Assembly: GCA_027574665.1 (NCBI GenBank)
Contig: CM050658.1
Coordinates: 21,836,317-21,900,316, forward strand
Direction of reading: 5' to 3'
DNA: 64,000 bases
Source: Rhynochetos jubatus
Lineage: Eukaryota; Chordata; Aves; Eurypygiformes; Rhynochetidae
Shown here: positions 36,966-48,643 of the stretch, piece by piece
Layout: the number at the start of each line of letters is the position of its first letter
Numbering within the stretch: the first letter of the stretch is position 1
Program-made: the position numbers and the translations under genes
Notes under the pieces: generated by a model
Databases searched by the model: none
Seen by the model: only the letters and a program-made list of their open reading frames with translations
Told to the model about the DNA's origin: nothing

Positions 36966-39767
36966 AAAACCAAACAAACACGCAAACCTTTCCCATAGAA
37001 ATTATTGGCTTTGTTAGGAAGACATCTTGGCTTTAACCTTAATTCTTAGGGCAGACAGATTTTACATTTTCACTGAAAATATCTGCAAGCTTTTTGAAGA
37101 AAAGCCAGTATAAAAGCAGAATTAGAGCTGTTCTTTAAAGTCCAGTCAAATCTGAATTTAACACTTTTGGAAGATGTCAGGTTGAGTCAAGTCACATTTT
37201 AAAAATATTAAAATACCCATCAATTTGCAAACATATTGAAAATTTCTGTGTTACACAGACAAGGATCTCCTGCCCTTCCACCTGTCAGATGGAACAACTG
37301 GAAGTGTATAGAACCATTTACAAGAAAGCCAGCCTGATTTTAGCAGAGTCATCTTGATCGCATATCTTGGTTTATGGAAAATAAATTCCTAACAAGAAAA
37401 GAATAAAAATCCCAGCATTAGAAGACCAGGCATACTAACACTCACTCACCAAGAAAAGCAAGCTGCATTCAGTCTTAGAATAATATTCTCTCTGCTTTTC
37501 AGATAAATTAAAACAAGCTAAGGTTTCAATTCTTGCAAATGAAGCCATTTCAGTACATTTGCTACTTTGAAACTGATCCACCATTCAAACCACAAATGTA
37601 GATCTTAATAGCAATTAGTAACTTCGAAGCTCATTAAGATACCAGATATGCACCGTATTCCCACAGTAATTTCTTTCCGCAGCTTCTACATTCTAATGAA
37701 AATTTCTTTTGCAAGATACAGAACTGTAGATGAAGCAGTTCTCTATTCCAGTTCAGAAAATTTCTACCTCTAGTTTTCAGATCATCAGAGACACACAACA
37801 GCCAAACTAGTGACCAGTTATCAAAACACACTCCTCTACTTGAGGTTTCTCCATCTAGTGGCTAATTGCATTGGGTGTAGTTTTAAGCTCTGACTACAGC
37901 ACTGCAAAATATGCAACATTAGAAAGACCACAAATCACTAACAATAGCCAAAGGTTAGTCTACAGAACTACTCCCTCTCAAGTAAAGGTACTGAAAGGAT
38001 GAGAAGACCACTAATCTTGGCACATAATGCTGCAGTACGCGAGATTCGCCGATTGGCTTTAGTATAAAAGAGCAGAAAACCCTTTTGTTCAGAAAGTGAG
38101 AGCTATGTAATTTGACACTACACTGAGTTTAAAGTTCTTGTTCTCCCTTCCTAAATCTGCAATTTTTTTTTTTTTAATTAAAGCAGTATAATTCAGGAGC
38201 CCACAGATATTTAGACAAGAACGATACAGAATTACTCTTAAAAACTAGCATCAACTATAAGTCACTGTAGCTCTACGTTATTTGTCTGGACTGATTTCTG
38301 GAAAGTGTCAGGAACCTGTTCTTTGTCATCAAAACCAACACCCTTAGTATTTCATAGGTTCAGGCATAAAACGTACTAGGATTATTCCCACTGCCCATAC
38401 ATGTTTTTAAATACAGAGATGATGTGCAAGTTTGAGTTGGGGGGAAAAATCAGAAAGAGCTTCCAATCATGGCATTAGCTACATAAGGACTTAGAGCTGG
38501 TAGCCAAGCATTTTCTATTCAATTCCTCTCATTATCAAGGAAGTAAGATTCATGCCTCTATTACTTCATAAACAAAGAGCAGCAACGATTAAATCCCACC
38601 AGTGTTTCCTTGTAAGGTCTTTACTGACTCACCTATGCTGACTCAGGTCAAAAATGCGTTAAAATCCTATGATGTCCACAGTTCTAATACTTGTGGGGAA
38701 GATACAGCTGTAGAGAAGAAGTTCTAAAAATATATCTGTGAGCATTGCTGCCAAAACTTCAGTGCCTAATGTTAATGTCTCATCTTCAGTTAAGAAGTTA
38801 AAGTTATGTTTACATCTCATTTGAGTAGTCAAGCTATTTAGATTTCATTCTTAGCCATTTGGAGTGGAAGGAAACAAATTAAAAACTACTGGTCTTAAGA
38901 CTATACTAATTTATAGTAGAACAACAGAAATGACTGCTACAGATAACTAATAATCACCACAGATACGCTTAAACTGTCTGATCCTATTAGTTTGTTACAT
39001 CAACCCCTACAGAATATTAGTAAACTAAAGGTTGAACAGAGGCAAAATAAAATAAAAAGGAAAAAAAAAAGGTAAAAAGTCTTAAGACCTATGGTTTTCA
39101 AAATACAACCACATAACTACAATTTTTCTGACTTCCTAAAAGGAAGCATGAGTTCACACAGAAAAATCAGTATTGATACTCCATTCTACACATCAAAAGG
39201 AAGCCTCAAGCAAGGATATCTCACCAGCATTCTCCAAATGCGAAGCAGCATAATCCAGTCACAGTTACATGACGTCCCTAGATTTCTCTTAAAAATCCAG
39301 AGATTGTCAAGATGTGCTTTGAAGCTAAATTTGCATATAACGACATCTTCCAAGAGCTTTCTTTACTTTGACAGAAGCAATATCAAAATCACTCTTAAAA
39401 CTGTGTTGTCATAATCTTCGTGAAATTTAGAGCCAGATGTACATTTTAAAGGAGGATATTTTTGTCCTCCTTAAGTCTAAATCTGACTTGAAAGCCAGGA
39501 AACTCATCTTCCTGTGTTTCTACTTTTGCCAGAGCTTAGGTCGGAGCAGTGAACTGGTAGGATAGACAAGTATGTATGCACACGTGTGTTGAGGGGGAAG
39601 CAAGAAGGACAGAATCTCTACCTCAAACAGAAAAAAAAATTAAAAGTCATCTTTCATATAGGTAAAACTTGGCATATCTTCACAGCCTGGGAACTCAATA
39701 TTAATGCTTCCATACACAGTCAATAGGTTGTATTACAATGACTCAGCAGGATAAAAAGGACTGAAAA
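36493..39767. other. unique AT-rich DNA, no gene seen
   Basis: Holds an (AAAC)n tract at 36934-36987 and a T run at 38163-38175. A TATAAAAG box at 38063-38070 has ATTGG (inverted CCAAT) 6 bp upstream, too close for a canonical promoter. The plus-strand 107-codon frame at 39091-39414 has no recognisable domain. Confidence 0.55.
36934..36987. repeat. (AAAC)n / A-rich low-complexity tract
   Basis: AAAC units, an A run, then CCAAAAC and CAAACA units. This is low-complexity sequence without an attached retroposon. Confidence 0.85.
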
Positions 39768-39898
39768 ATCATAGAATCATAGAATACTTTGGGTCAGAAG
39801 GGACCTTAAAGATCATCCAGCTCCAACCCCCCTGCCATGGGCAGGGACACTCTCCACTAGACCAGTTTGATCAAAGCCTCATCCAACCTCATCCAGCC
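39768..39898 (-). mobile_element. CR1 LINE 3'-end fragment
   Basis: Plus-strand ATCATAGAATCATAGAATAC, GGGACCTTAAAGATCATCCA, CCCCCCTGCCATGGGCAGGG and CATCCAACCTCATCCAG form the reverse complement of the final 130 bp of a CR1. The 5' truncation point on the minus strand lies next to a perfect hairpin. Confidence 0.93.
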
Positions 39899-39920
39899 AT
39901 TACTAGGATCACCTAGTAAT
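39899..39920. repeat. perfect 9-bp inverted repeat with 4-nt loop
   Basis: ATTACTAGG, loop ATCA, CCTAGTAAT. It sits directly at the CR1 truncation junction. Confidence 0.9.
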
Positions 39921-42119
39921 GCAGGAGGAAAACAAAGTAACACCAAATTCAGTCAGAAAAATGCAGGATAATTATAGGGATTGTAATTACCAAACTGATA
40001 TAGCACCCTGGCTATTCTTGGAGAAAGTGACAGGAAATTACTGGCCAGGACTTTAGCTTTTACAACTCATCAGCAAGACGTGACCTAGACAAGCACTGTA
40101 CCTATTGATTGCAAAGCGAGTTCATCAGTGACTAAGAGGAAAAGATAAAAAAAAAAAGAAGTCATGGACTTGAATCATCTTCCAGCTCCTATGTCCACAA
40201 TGACGAAGAGAAATAACCCTGAGAAAAGGTTTCCATGGCAATGCAACATGCTTCTCTAAGCAATTCTATAATAGCAGGTGAACACCGTATTTTGCATATA
40301 TTTGTTTCTCTCTACAAATATTCTGTGAAATAGCACATGACTTGGAGCAAGGCAGTTCTACCCAACTGAATAATATGGAAAAAATAAGCATGGGCAGAAG
40401 TTTCTCCATCCTGTTCTGTATTCAACAACAGATTGAGAATCAGGGCGTGCATCACTTCCTAACGCAAGCGCCTACCTTGGGAAGCTAGAGCCAAGAATGC
40501 ATATTAAAAACAGCAAACATAATTACTGAAGGAAAGAGCTGTTTAATCACAGTGCAATTTGTTGGCAGTCAGCTTGGAACTGGAAAAGCAAACACCTCCT
40601 CCAGGGTACGAGTCAGAAGTGTTACAGGCTGAGAAATGCACAAAGCGGGAAGCCAGGATGCCTGGAAAGCATGCGGAGATTCAAAACATGCATCATCCAT
40701 TGGGAGACAAATGTTAGCGGGCCTCTCAGCAGTGGTTTCACAGAGTTCCGCTCTAAGGCAGCTGGTAGCATTAGCCCCCTCAAAGAAAGAGGCAAGGTGA
40801 GGACTAGCCCTCAGCAACACTTTGCTCCCGCTGGTCAGCACTGCTGGATTTAGGAAGGAGGGATGCTTACAATCACACTGCGACTCTTCGCCAAGTCGTC
40901 TGCTGTTGTGTCACTCCAGATTTCTCTTTCACTTCAGTGGATACAAACAAGCTTCAGACCACAGTCTGGTCAACATAAAACACAGGAATGAAGTAGCACA
41001 GCCTGGTTTAGAAGATGTCTAACAAAAGGCAGCTCTCCATCAGTCCGTTGGCATTGAATACAAACCTCAGATCAGAATAAGAAATGCAGCTAGAAGCAGA
41101 ACTAACTCCAAAGATTCACCAAATTCCTGACTGGAACTCTGTGCTTGAACCAAGATAAAAGCAGAACCAGTAATGCAAGCCTTTTCTGGTATTTACAGTT
41201 CAGAAGTGTGGTTTGGGATTATAGATGAGGGACAAAACTGAGAATTCTTTATCTTTTCAGTGAAAGAACATGTTTTCATGCATTCCTCCTATGATTTTAA
41301 TACAGGGCTGTTGTGGTTTTAATAGCCTTATAATCTCGTTTTAAAAGTTTTGAACTCTAGAACATATTCCTTAGGTTGCTTCATTGTATTGCATGTAACA
41401 GAACTGGAGAACACACCTGGAAAATGTGATTCAGAACAAACTATTTTTTCATTAATAATGACAAAGCAATCCCGTGACACATCTGACTTGTCATTGCACT
41501 ATTACTGAATTTGACTGGTGACCACATTGGATGGCAGTGCGCTTTCGCAGTACCTAACAACGGAAACAGAGGCTCCAAGAAGTTGTGGAATCACTATTCT
41601 TGATGTTACTGAGAACTTAACTCCCCAAGTCCCTGAGCAACCTGATCCGAGTTAGTCCTGCAGTGAGTGGGACTGTTCTTTGACAGGATGATTGCAAAAG
41701 TTTTCTTCCAACCTAAGTTCTTCTGTGGTTCAATTCCCTACGTGCTCACGGGCAGGTATAAGGCGGCAATGAAAACTATTGTACACACTTTACAAAGCAC
41801 AAACATGAAAAATGCAAGTGAAAGTTACCTTATAAATACTTTGGTAAGAAGATAAAGGCTACTACTATACTAACAATTATTTTTGCCCCTAAATTTTACT
41901 AAGAATTGACATAAATACACAGATAGTTTGCAAACAATAATTAGTTAAAAAAAAAAAAAAAAAAGCTCACAATTACCCACCTATTGTGAAAAGTTGCCTT
42001 CCACAACTTCCACTGCAAGTGTGATTCTGCCACCAAAATTTTGTTCGCAACTTTAAGACTTTTTCCCTGGCATACTATTACATAAAAGCACTCCATAAAT
42101 AACTCACACCTCTGCACAA
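39921..42119. other. unique AT-rich DNA, no gene seen
   Basis: No repeat or exon is recognised. A GGCAAGGTGAGG sequence near 40791-40802 resembles a plus-strand 5' splice site at the end of a short open frame (40671-40853), but no upstream acceptor or homology supports an exon. An 18-nt A run lies at 41947-41964. Confidence 0.5.
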
Positions 42120-42299
42120 GCACTGGGACAGGGTGCCCAGAGAAACTGTGGATGCCCCATCCCTGGCAGTGTCCAAGGCCAGGCTGGATGAGGCTCTGAG
42201 CAACCTGGGCTAGTGGAGGGTGTCCCTGCCCATGGCAGGGGGTTGGAACTAGATGATCTTTAAGGTCCCTTCCAACCCAACCATTCTGTGATTCTATGA
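42120..42299 (+). mobile_element. CR1 LINE 3'-end fragment (180 bp)
   Basis: It starts GCACTGGGACAGGGTGCCCA and passes through the GGATGCCCCATCCCTGG block and GCCCATGGCAGGGGGTTGG to CATTCTGTGATTCTATGA. It is of the same subfamily as the copies at 36 kb and 48 kb and looks relatively young. Confidence 0.95.
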
Positions 42300-45200
42300 C
42301 CAGGTTTTTCTACTATGCATTTTAACATTTTTTATGGGCAAAAGTGAAAATAGGATTAGGAATAAATAATCGAGCGTGAAAATTCAGTGAGATAAATCAC
42401 TACAGGCAAATTACTAAATACATTGTACAAAAATGTTAGCTAAGTTTATTAACTTGCAATCATAAATGCATGCACATAATAAATCTGCATATGAGCTTAA
42501 AAAGAAATTTAAGTAAGAAAAATAGGATAACGTGGAGGAAAAAATAATGGAAGAATGACTTCATCACTGATTGGTATGCATGTGGAAATAAAAACATGAT
42601 TATATTCCTCTAACATCACATGTATACAAAGCCATACATATGAATAAACACTGACTTAAGAAGTGTTCTATTTAGTATGGAACATTAATATACACCTTCA
42701 CTGTGCACTGATTATCATTCCAATAAAAACTATATTTTTCAACTCCCAGTGTGTTTCTCAGCATCAGTAAAATGAGCATCACTAATTATTTTCCTTCATA
42801 GAGACCAGAAGAACTTTTCACTGATATCATTCTCCAGATGTCAGGATAAGAAACCATGAGTACAGTGAAGGAACATCCTTCTCAAATTCATCTTAGCTAA
42901 GCAAAAAAACCAAATGAAAAGTCTTCACTATATAGAAATCTTTCCTTTAAGGCGAGCAATAAACACTGTAGTCACAAAAGCCCATGTATTTCCGCAGCTA
43001 TTCTCTGTCCCTGTTCTAGACGACTTCCTAATGCATATGAAACCAAAGACAGCATTCCCTTGGCAGGTACCACATCACTGCCCTGAAGTTAGTAATTCTG
43101 TACCTGTTAGCTGGCAATTTCAACACAGTCCCTCCTTGAAGCCAAATGCAAGAAGTGGATTTACACTCTCAAGCACAAATAGTGCAGAAAGTTAAAGTGT
43201 ACTTAATTTGTTACCTAGAGCAATTTTTTGCCTGCAAAAGTCAAGGCACCACCATCCCCTGATAGAGCTCTGTCCCATGGCATCATCCCACTATCTCTTT
43301 ACTTATTCACTTAAACACCAAGGTATATGATGTCATACCTTTCCCTCCATTATTTTTGATAGCAGAAACAGAAGTTCATTACACCATCTGTATTAAACTG
43401 GGAAAGCACATTCAAGTGGGTACTAGGAGAGTGGCTCCTCGAAACAGAGAAGTAAAACAATTGCACAATTTTATTTCCCTTAGACTACTAAGCTCCAGTA
43501 TCCCATGAAACAACTCTCAGAGGCTTTGTGAGAAATATTCTGCAGGAAACCCAATCAGTCAGTGTTCCTTCCTACTGAAAACATCTTACAGTGTACAACA
43601 CATCATAAATAAGTGAGCTCTCCTATCAGGTCCATGTGATTAACTACATGTTTATTTCTGAATATATAATTCAGAAAAGATGTGTGTGTGTATATCATAT
43701 ACTGCACACATACACACACTTGTCCATTATACGCTGAACTTCTTGAGGTAAGGACTAGCTTGCAATATTCAAGGTGGCAAGCTTTCCAGAAACTCCTTCA
43801 TGAAGAAATGCAGGGAGGTGGAGAAAGCAATTGCATGGTTCTTTTCATCCCTAAAACTCAATCTAATTCAAGAAAACAATTCTGTTTCTCTTACTGAATT
43901 CAGTCAACAAAACTGAACCCAAGCTTCACCTCCTCCAAGTCCCTCCAAGAACTAAAATCATTTCCTTCCCTCTCACTACTGGCACCCTGCCAATGAAAAT
44001 CAATTGAATCTTCCTCTCTCCCCTACCTTCCTTCAATGCAGAGAAAGGCAAAAAGGATTCAGTTTCCTTTATCTTGAAGATATAAATCTTCCTTTTTCCT
44101 TAGCAAAACAGTTACCAAACTTCAATAACTTCTCTAAATATTTAAAAACCACTTAATTTTTCTTTATCAAAGGTCCTTTCTCAGGACCTCATATTCCCCC
44201 AGATGCATTTCTAATCCATGAAGTATTTTCTAGCATAAGAAACAGGCCTACATTAATTTTTAAAAAACCACAACATAGGCACCAGATGGTGGCCTATGAG
44301 CACTTTCATATGGTCTTATTGGTGGCTTAAAGGCTAGAAGGAGCTTTGTGTTTCACAGACTGACAAGCACGTATGTATCGGTGCTTAATGCGGAACAATC
44401 CTCACCTTTCAGCTACAACAACAACAAAGATCTGTCTCCTTCAGACAGATCTAATTCAAATACAGCAGAATCCTTTTACTGTCTAGGTTATATTCATCCA
44501 CAGAGACAAGTAAGCGGGCCGCCAGCAATCAGCAAGTATTGGTAAAATTCAGGGAGAATTACCTACTTTTTATTAAGTCAGGAGGCAAGAATCTAAATCG
44601 TATTTATGCGGCCAATTATGCTAATGCAAAATCAACATTCAGTTGACATGCGTCAGAAATAAAGAAACACCATCGGAAACAGCATCCTGAAGACAAGCAC
44701 AGAATTTCTGGAAACATGTTTCCAGCTGAGCCAACTGTTAGAAACTCAAAAGCAGAGATGCAAATGATTTTCTGTCAGTATGCTGGAATAGTTTTTACCA
44801 GCTGCATTAAGAATAATCTATTCGTATAGGTGACTGAACACTAGCAAGTACAAACAAACAAAAGGAACCAACCAAACCCTCACCAAAACACCTCCCCCAG
44901 CTGTTTACATTCTTTAGAAAAACTAAAAAAAAAAAAAAAAAAAAAAAACCCAAAAAACCTGAATAGTCAGAGATTTAAAAAAAAAAAAGTTGATGTAATT
45001 TGAGTTTTCTCCTTTCAGAACCTTCCACAATGCTTTTGTGTTTTGTAACATAATTTAACAACAGATTTTTCTCGTTCTCTTCTGACTCAGTCTGGGGGCG
45101 GGGGGAGGGGAAATCTCTATTGCAGAAAACAGAACACAACTGTGTGTGTATCTATACACTTGTATGGGGAAATGGAAATATTTTCATCAGGAAATGTTGA

Positions 45201-46274
45201 CTTTAATTGTGTAGAAAATTGAATTTGGGTTAATTTATTTGTCATTAATCATAGATGTGATTTTATAGTTTTGGATGATGTTCCTTAACAACAGAAAAAA
45301 TAAAGGGTCTGGAAGTAAGATTATTTGCTTTTGCACCACAGTCAGTCCTCATATCCCTGGGCGTTCCATGTGGCAAACTTCAGAATGAGCTGAAAGACAC
45401 CAAAAAAACCTAATGACAATGAAATTTTGTCCAATCATCCCAACTGGCTTGTTCTGTGACTTGTCAAGAGATCTTCACGATTTGTAAGCTAACAGTGCTT
45501 CCTGGCTCACAGCTACACCCCAGCTACAGAAACATTCAAAGCACTGCTTGAAATAGTGAGTTCATGATGAAAATATGTTTCTGAGCACCATATTTTAATA
45601 CTTAACCACATAAATAAGACAATCAACTGCACACACACAAATTAAATGTTTTTCAACTTTTTCTTTCTCTACAACTGATCTAAATTTACCAAAACTTCTT
45701 TGCTTTCCTAGATAAATGAACTTATTGCCCTTTCACCAAGAAAAATAGCTGTATTAACAAAGTTATTCTTTCACTCCAGTATTTCTTTTTACACCCAGAA
45801 TGTAGTGATCTTTGTGGAGGTCAATTCAGCATTTTACCAGAAATTTTTAATTTATTCATTTCCACCGAACATTCACTCACCACTTCCAATATAACACAAT
45901 CTACTAACGCTGACTTGTGGACTTCAGCTTATCGTAGTCTGTCAAAAAAATTGATCAAGTGCTCATATAACAAACTTCTGACCTAAACGTATATAACAGC
46001 ATCAGTTTCCAAATGCCACGACAATATTACAGTAACTTTGCTTTTACTTAAAACTGAAAGTCCGACTTCTCTGACATGAATGTGATGAAGTCAAACTATA
46101 ATGAAGGTCTGCAACCACTGCCTCTGAATTAGTCTAACATAATTTGAGTGTAACTTTATTCCAATAGTAAAAATTAATCTTTTCATATTTAAAATTAATA
46201 GCATTGATACCATTAAGGACATTTGCAATGACACTCCCTTCGCCTTATTCGTACGGTTAAAAAGTGTAAGTTGA
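42300..46274. other. unique AT-rich DNA, no gene seen
   Basis: Contains a (TG)n/(CA)n patch at 43680-43720 and the A runs near 44.9 kb. Open frames are below 100 codons and not recognised. Confidence 0.55.
44925..44948. repeat. poly(A) run (24 A)
   Basis: A homopolymer followed by CCCAAAAAACC and a second A12 run at 44977-44988. No retroposed gene or SINE body is visible upstream. Confidence 0.9.
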
Positions 46275-46684
46275 ATAGGACAGCAAAAGGAGAGGAAATA
46301 ATAACAATGTAACTACTAATAAAAGAATACACAAAAATAAGTGATGCACAACGCAACAACTCCTCGCCACCCAGTCATCGATAGCCCACCCCCAAGCAGC
46401 GATCTCCCCTGGCAAACTCCCCTCAGTTTATAATGCCGAGCATGATGTTTGATGGCACGAAATGTCCCTTTGGTCACTTCGGGTCAGCTGTCTGGGCTCT
46501 GTCCCCTACCACCTTCTTGTAGAAAAGGGGCAGTATGAGAAACTGAAAAAGACCTTGGCTTGATGTAAACATTGCTTGGCAACAACTAAAACATCAGTGT
46601 TATCAACATTCTTTGCACAAATCCAAAGCATAGCCTCGTACTAGCTACTATAAAGAAAATGAACTCTCTCAGCCAAACAACACG
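46275..46684 (+). mobile_element. 5'-truncated ERVL-like LTR
   Basis: The 3' portion of an LTR related to those at 13.5 and 18.1 kb. It holds GCCGAGCATGATG, CCCTTTGGTCACTTCGGGTC, GTCAGCTGTCTGGGCTCTGT, AAAGACCTTGGCTTGATGT, GTGTTATCAACATTCTTTGC, ACAAATCCAAAGCATAGCC and ACTATAAAGAAAATGAACTC near the end. The usual TGTCATGG start is absent. The upstream boundary is uncertain because the left part is AT-rich and diverged. No retroviral coding sequence adjoins it. Confidence 0.8.
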
Positions 46685-47635
46685 GTTTCCTTTCACCCGA
46701 ACTGTACAGACTGTAGAAAGTAAACAAGGTAACACATTTCAAGTGCTGACTTGCAAAAGCTGGTATTGAGACTAGGGTGTAATACCTCAGTTTATCTCAG
46801 TTCAGTTAACACCTGCTATGCACTGGGAGATGGATGATCAAGCACAGTGAATGGGCAGACTTTTCTGCAAGTCTTCCTACTGGATGATTACACATAAACT
46901 TTGCCCTTCAGCACAGTGCTTCCCTCCCTAGCCCAGAACCCAAGGAGCTTTAAAATGTCAACACTCCCTTTCATCTTTCCCCCGTGCCCCTCCTTGTTAT
47001 GGCTGACACATATTCAACCCTTGTGACACAATATAGACCTTTTGAGGACTAGAAGCCTATTTCTTATCTAGCTTGTTTTGGAGAAACTGAGCAGTAAAGA
47101 TAACAACTTCATTTCATCCTGTTCCAGAATAAGTCATCCACTGTAAGCAGAAAGGAACACTGAACATATTTATAAAACAGAATTCATTTCCTTCTTTATC
47201 ATGAGAAGTGCCTGTCACAATCTACAAAACAAAAAATCAGGCAATTTCACAGTCATAGCAGCCAAGTTCTCAAGTGTTTTCTGAGGACGACTATTTTGAG
47301 ATTTCTAGGGAAATTTTACCACACCACAGACCTTTAAGACTGTAAGTGTAATTTCTCACAACATTCTTCGGAAGTTTAACTTTCTGATGTGACTGTGTCT
47401 GACCTACAGTCAAAACACTGACTATCCAAATGGACAGGTAGGATAATGACCTACACTTGAACAAGTATTTTCCCAGGTGTACCTAGCATGTGGAAACTAT
47501 AATGAGAATTCTGTATTTCCATCCCAGTGTCTGTTTCTCAAAACCTAGCGCTCTAAGACTGTCCAAAAGATCTTAATTATAGCCTGATAAGCAAAGAGAA
47601 CAGTCTTAATTCTAACTATCTTTTCTATTTTCTGT
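46685..47635. other. unique DNA, no gene seen
   Basis: Nothing recognisable on either strand. Confidence 0.55.
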
Positions 47636-48152
47636 TGAGACCCCACCTGCAGTGCTGTGTCCAGCTGTGGAGCCCTCAACATAAGAAGGATATAGACCAG
47701 TTGGAATGAGTCCAGAGGAGGCCACGAAGATGCTCAAAGGGCTGCAGCACCTCTGCTATGGAGAAAAGGTGAGAAAACTGGGCTTGTTCAGCCTGGAGAA
47801 GAAAAGCTTCGGGGAGACCTTAAAGCAGCTTTCCAGTACCTGAATAGGCTACAGGAAAGCTGGGGGGGACTTTTTACAAGGGCCTGTAGTGACAGGACAA
47901 AGGGTAACAGGTTTAAATTGAAAGTGGGGAGATCTAGATTGGGTATCAGGAAGAAATTCTTCCCAGAGAGGGTGGGGAGGCACTGGCACAGGTTGCCCAG
48001 AGAAGCTGTGGATGCCCCATCCCTGGCAGTGTCCAAGGCCAGGCTGGATGAGGCTTGGAGCAACCTGGTCTAGTGGAGGCTGTCCCTGCCCATGGCAGGG
48101 GGTTTAAGGTCCCTTCCAAACCAAACCATTCTATGTTTCTATGATTTTATGT
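47636..48152 (+). mobile_element. CR1 LINE, 5'-truncated with 3' end
   Basis: It begins TGAGACCCCACCTGCAGTGC at the end of ORF2 and runs through GAGGCCACGAAGATGCTCAA, GCTGGGGGGGACTTTTTACA, GGGCCTGTAGTGACAGGAC and the GGATGCCCCATCCCTGG block to CATTCTATGTTTCTATG. It has lost about 20 bp around the GGTTGGAACTAGATGATC segment (only GGGGGTTTAAGGTCCC remains). The minus-strand frame at 47788-48063 is antisense LINE. Confidence 0.95.
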
Positions 48153-48504
48153 CCCAGCATCCATAACTTCAACAAAGGCTTCACAAACGTTTCTGAAACT
48201 CATCTCCTACTTCAACTATGCAAATGCCTGGAATGTTTTTAAGATGACATATTACACCTCAGCTTCTGCTATGCAGAAGACATTTGTTTTGAGACCAGGG
48301 AACACAGGCTTAATTATCCAGTCCCAGAATGGCAACTCGGTATTTCTACTGTAGGCACACCATTTCACATTTATTGTGCTCAGCCAGGAATAGCCACAGT
48401 TTCAATCAATGGATTCCTTTGAAGTCAAGGATATGTTTCATTTCTTTACACCTAAAGCACATCCACACAGACACATAGAATGAGCAATGGCTTTTAGGTA
48501 AACA

Positions 48505-48643
48505 GCCAGGGATGGGACATCCACAACTTCTCTGGGCAACCTGTTCCAGTGCCTCCCCACCCTCTCTGTGAAGAACTTATTCCTGCTATCTAATCTCAAT
48601 CTCATCGCTTTCAATTTAAACCCATTACCCCTTGTCCTTGCCT
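48505..48643 (-). mobile_element. CR1 LINE internal 3'-UTR fragment
   Basis: Plus-strand GCCAGGGATGGGACATCCAC, AACTTCTCTGGGCAACCTGT, GTGCCTCCCCACCCTCTCTG and CCCATTACCCCTTGTCCTTG are the reverse complement of the middle of the CR1 3' UTR. The terminal segment is missing or degraded to a short CACATAGAATGAG near 48473. The 131-codon minus frame at 48438-48833 runs through this LINE and unique DNA and is not a gene. Confidence 0.88.

Noticed and set aside
38052..38070. ATTGG followed closely by TATAAAAG, promoter-like
   Set aside because: The two boxes are only 6 bp apart, far closer than in real CCAAT/TATA promoters. There is no CpG enrichment or downstream exon.
40671..40853. Possible exon with a GGCAAG|GTGAGG donor
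   Set aside because: No acceptor of good quality upstream, no recognisable peptide and no neighbouring exon.
44925..44988. Poly(A) runs as possible tails of a processed pseudogene
   Set aside because: No cDNA-like sequence is recognisable upstream, and there is no target-site duplication visible by eye.
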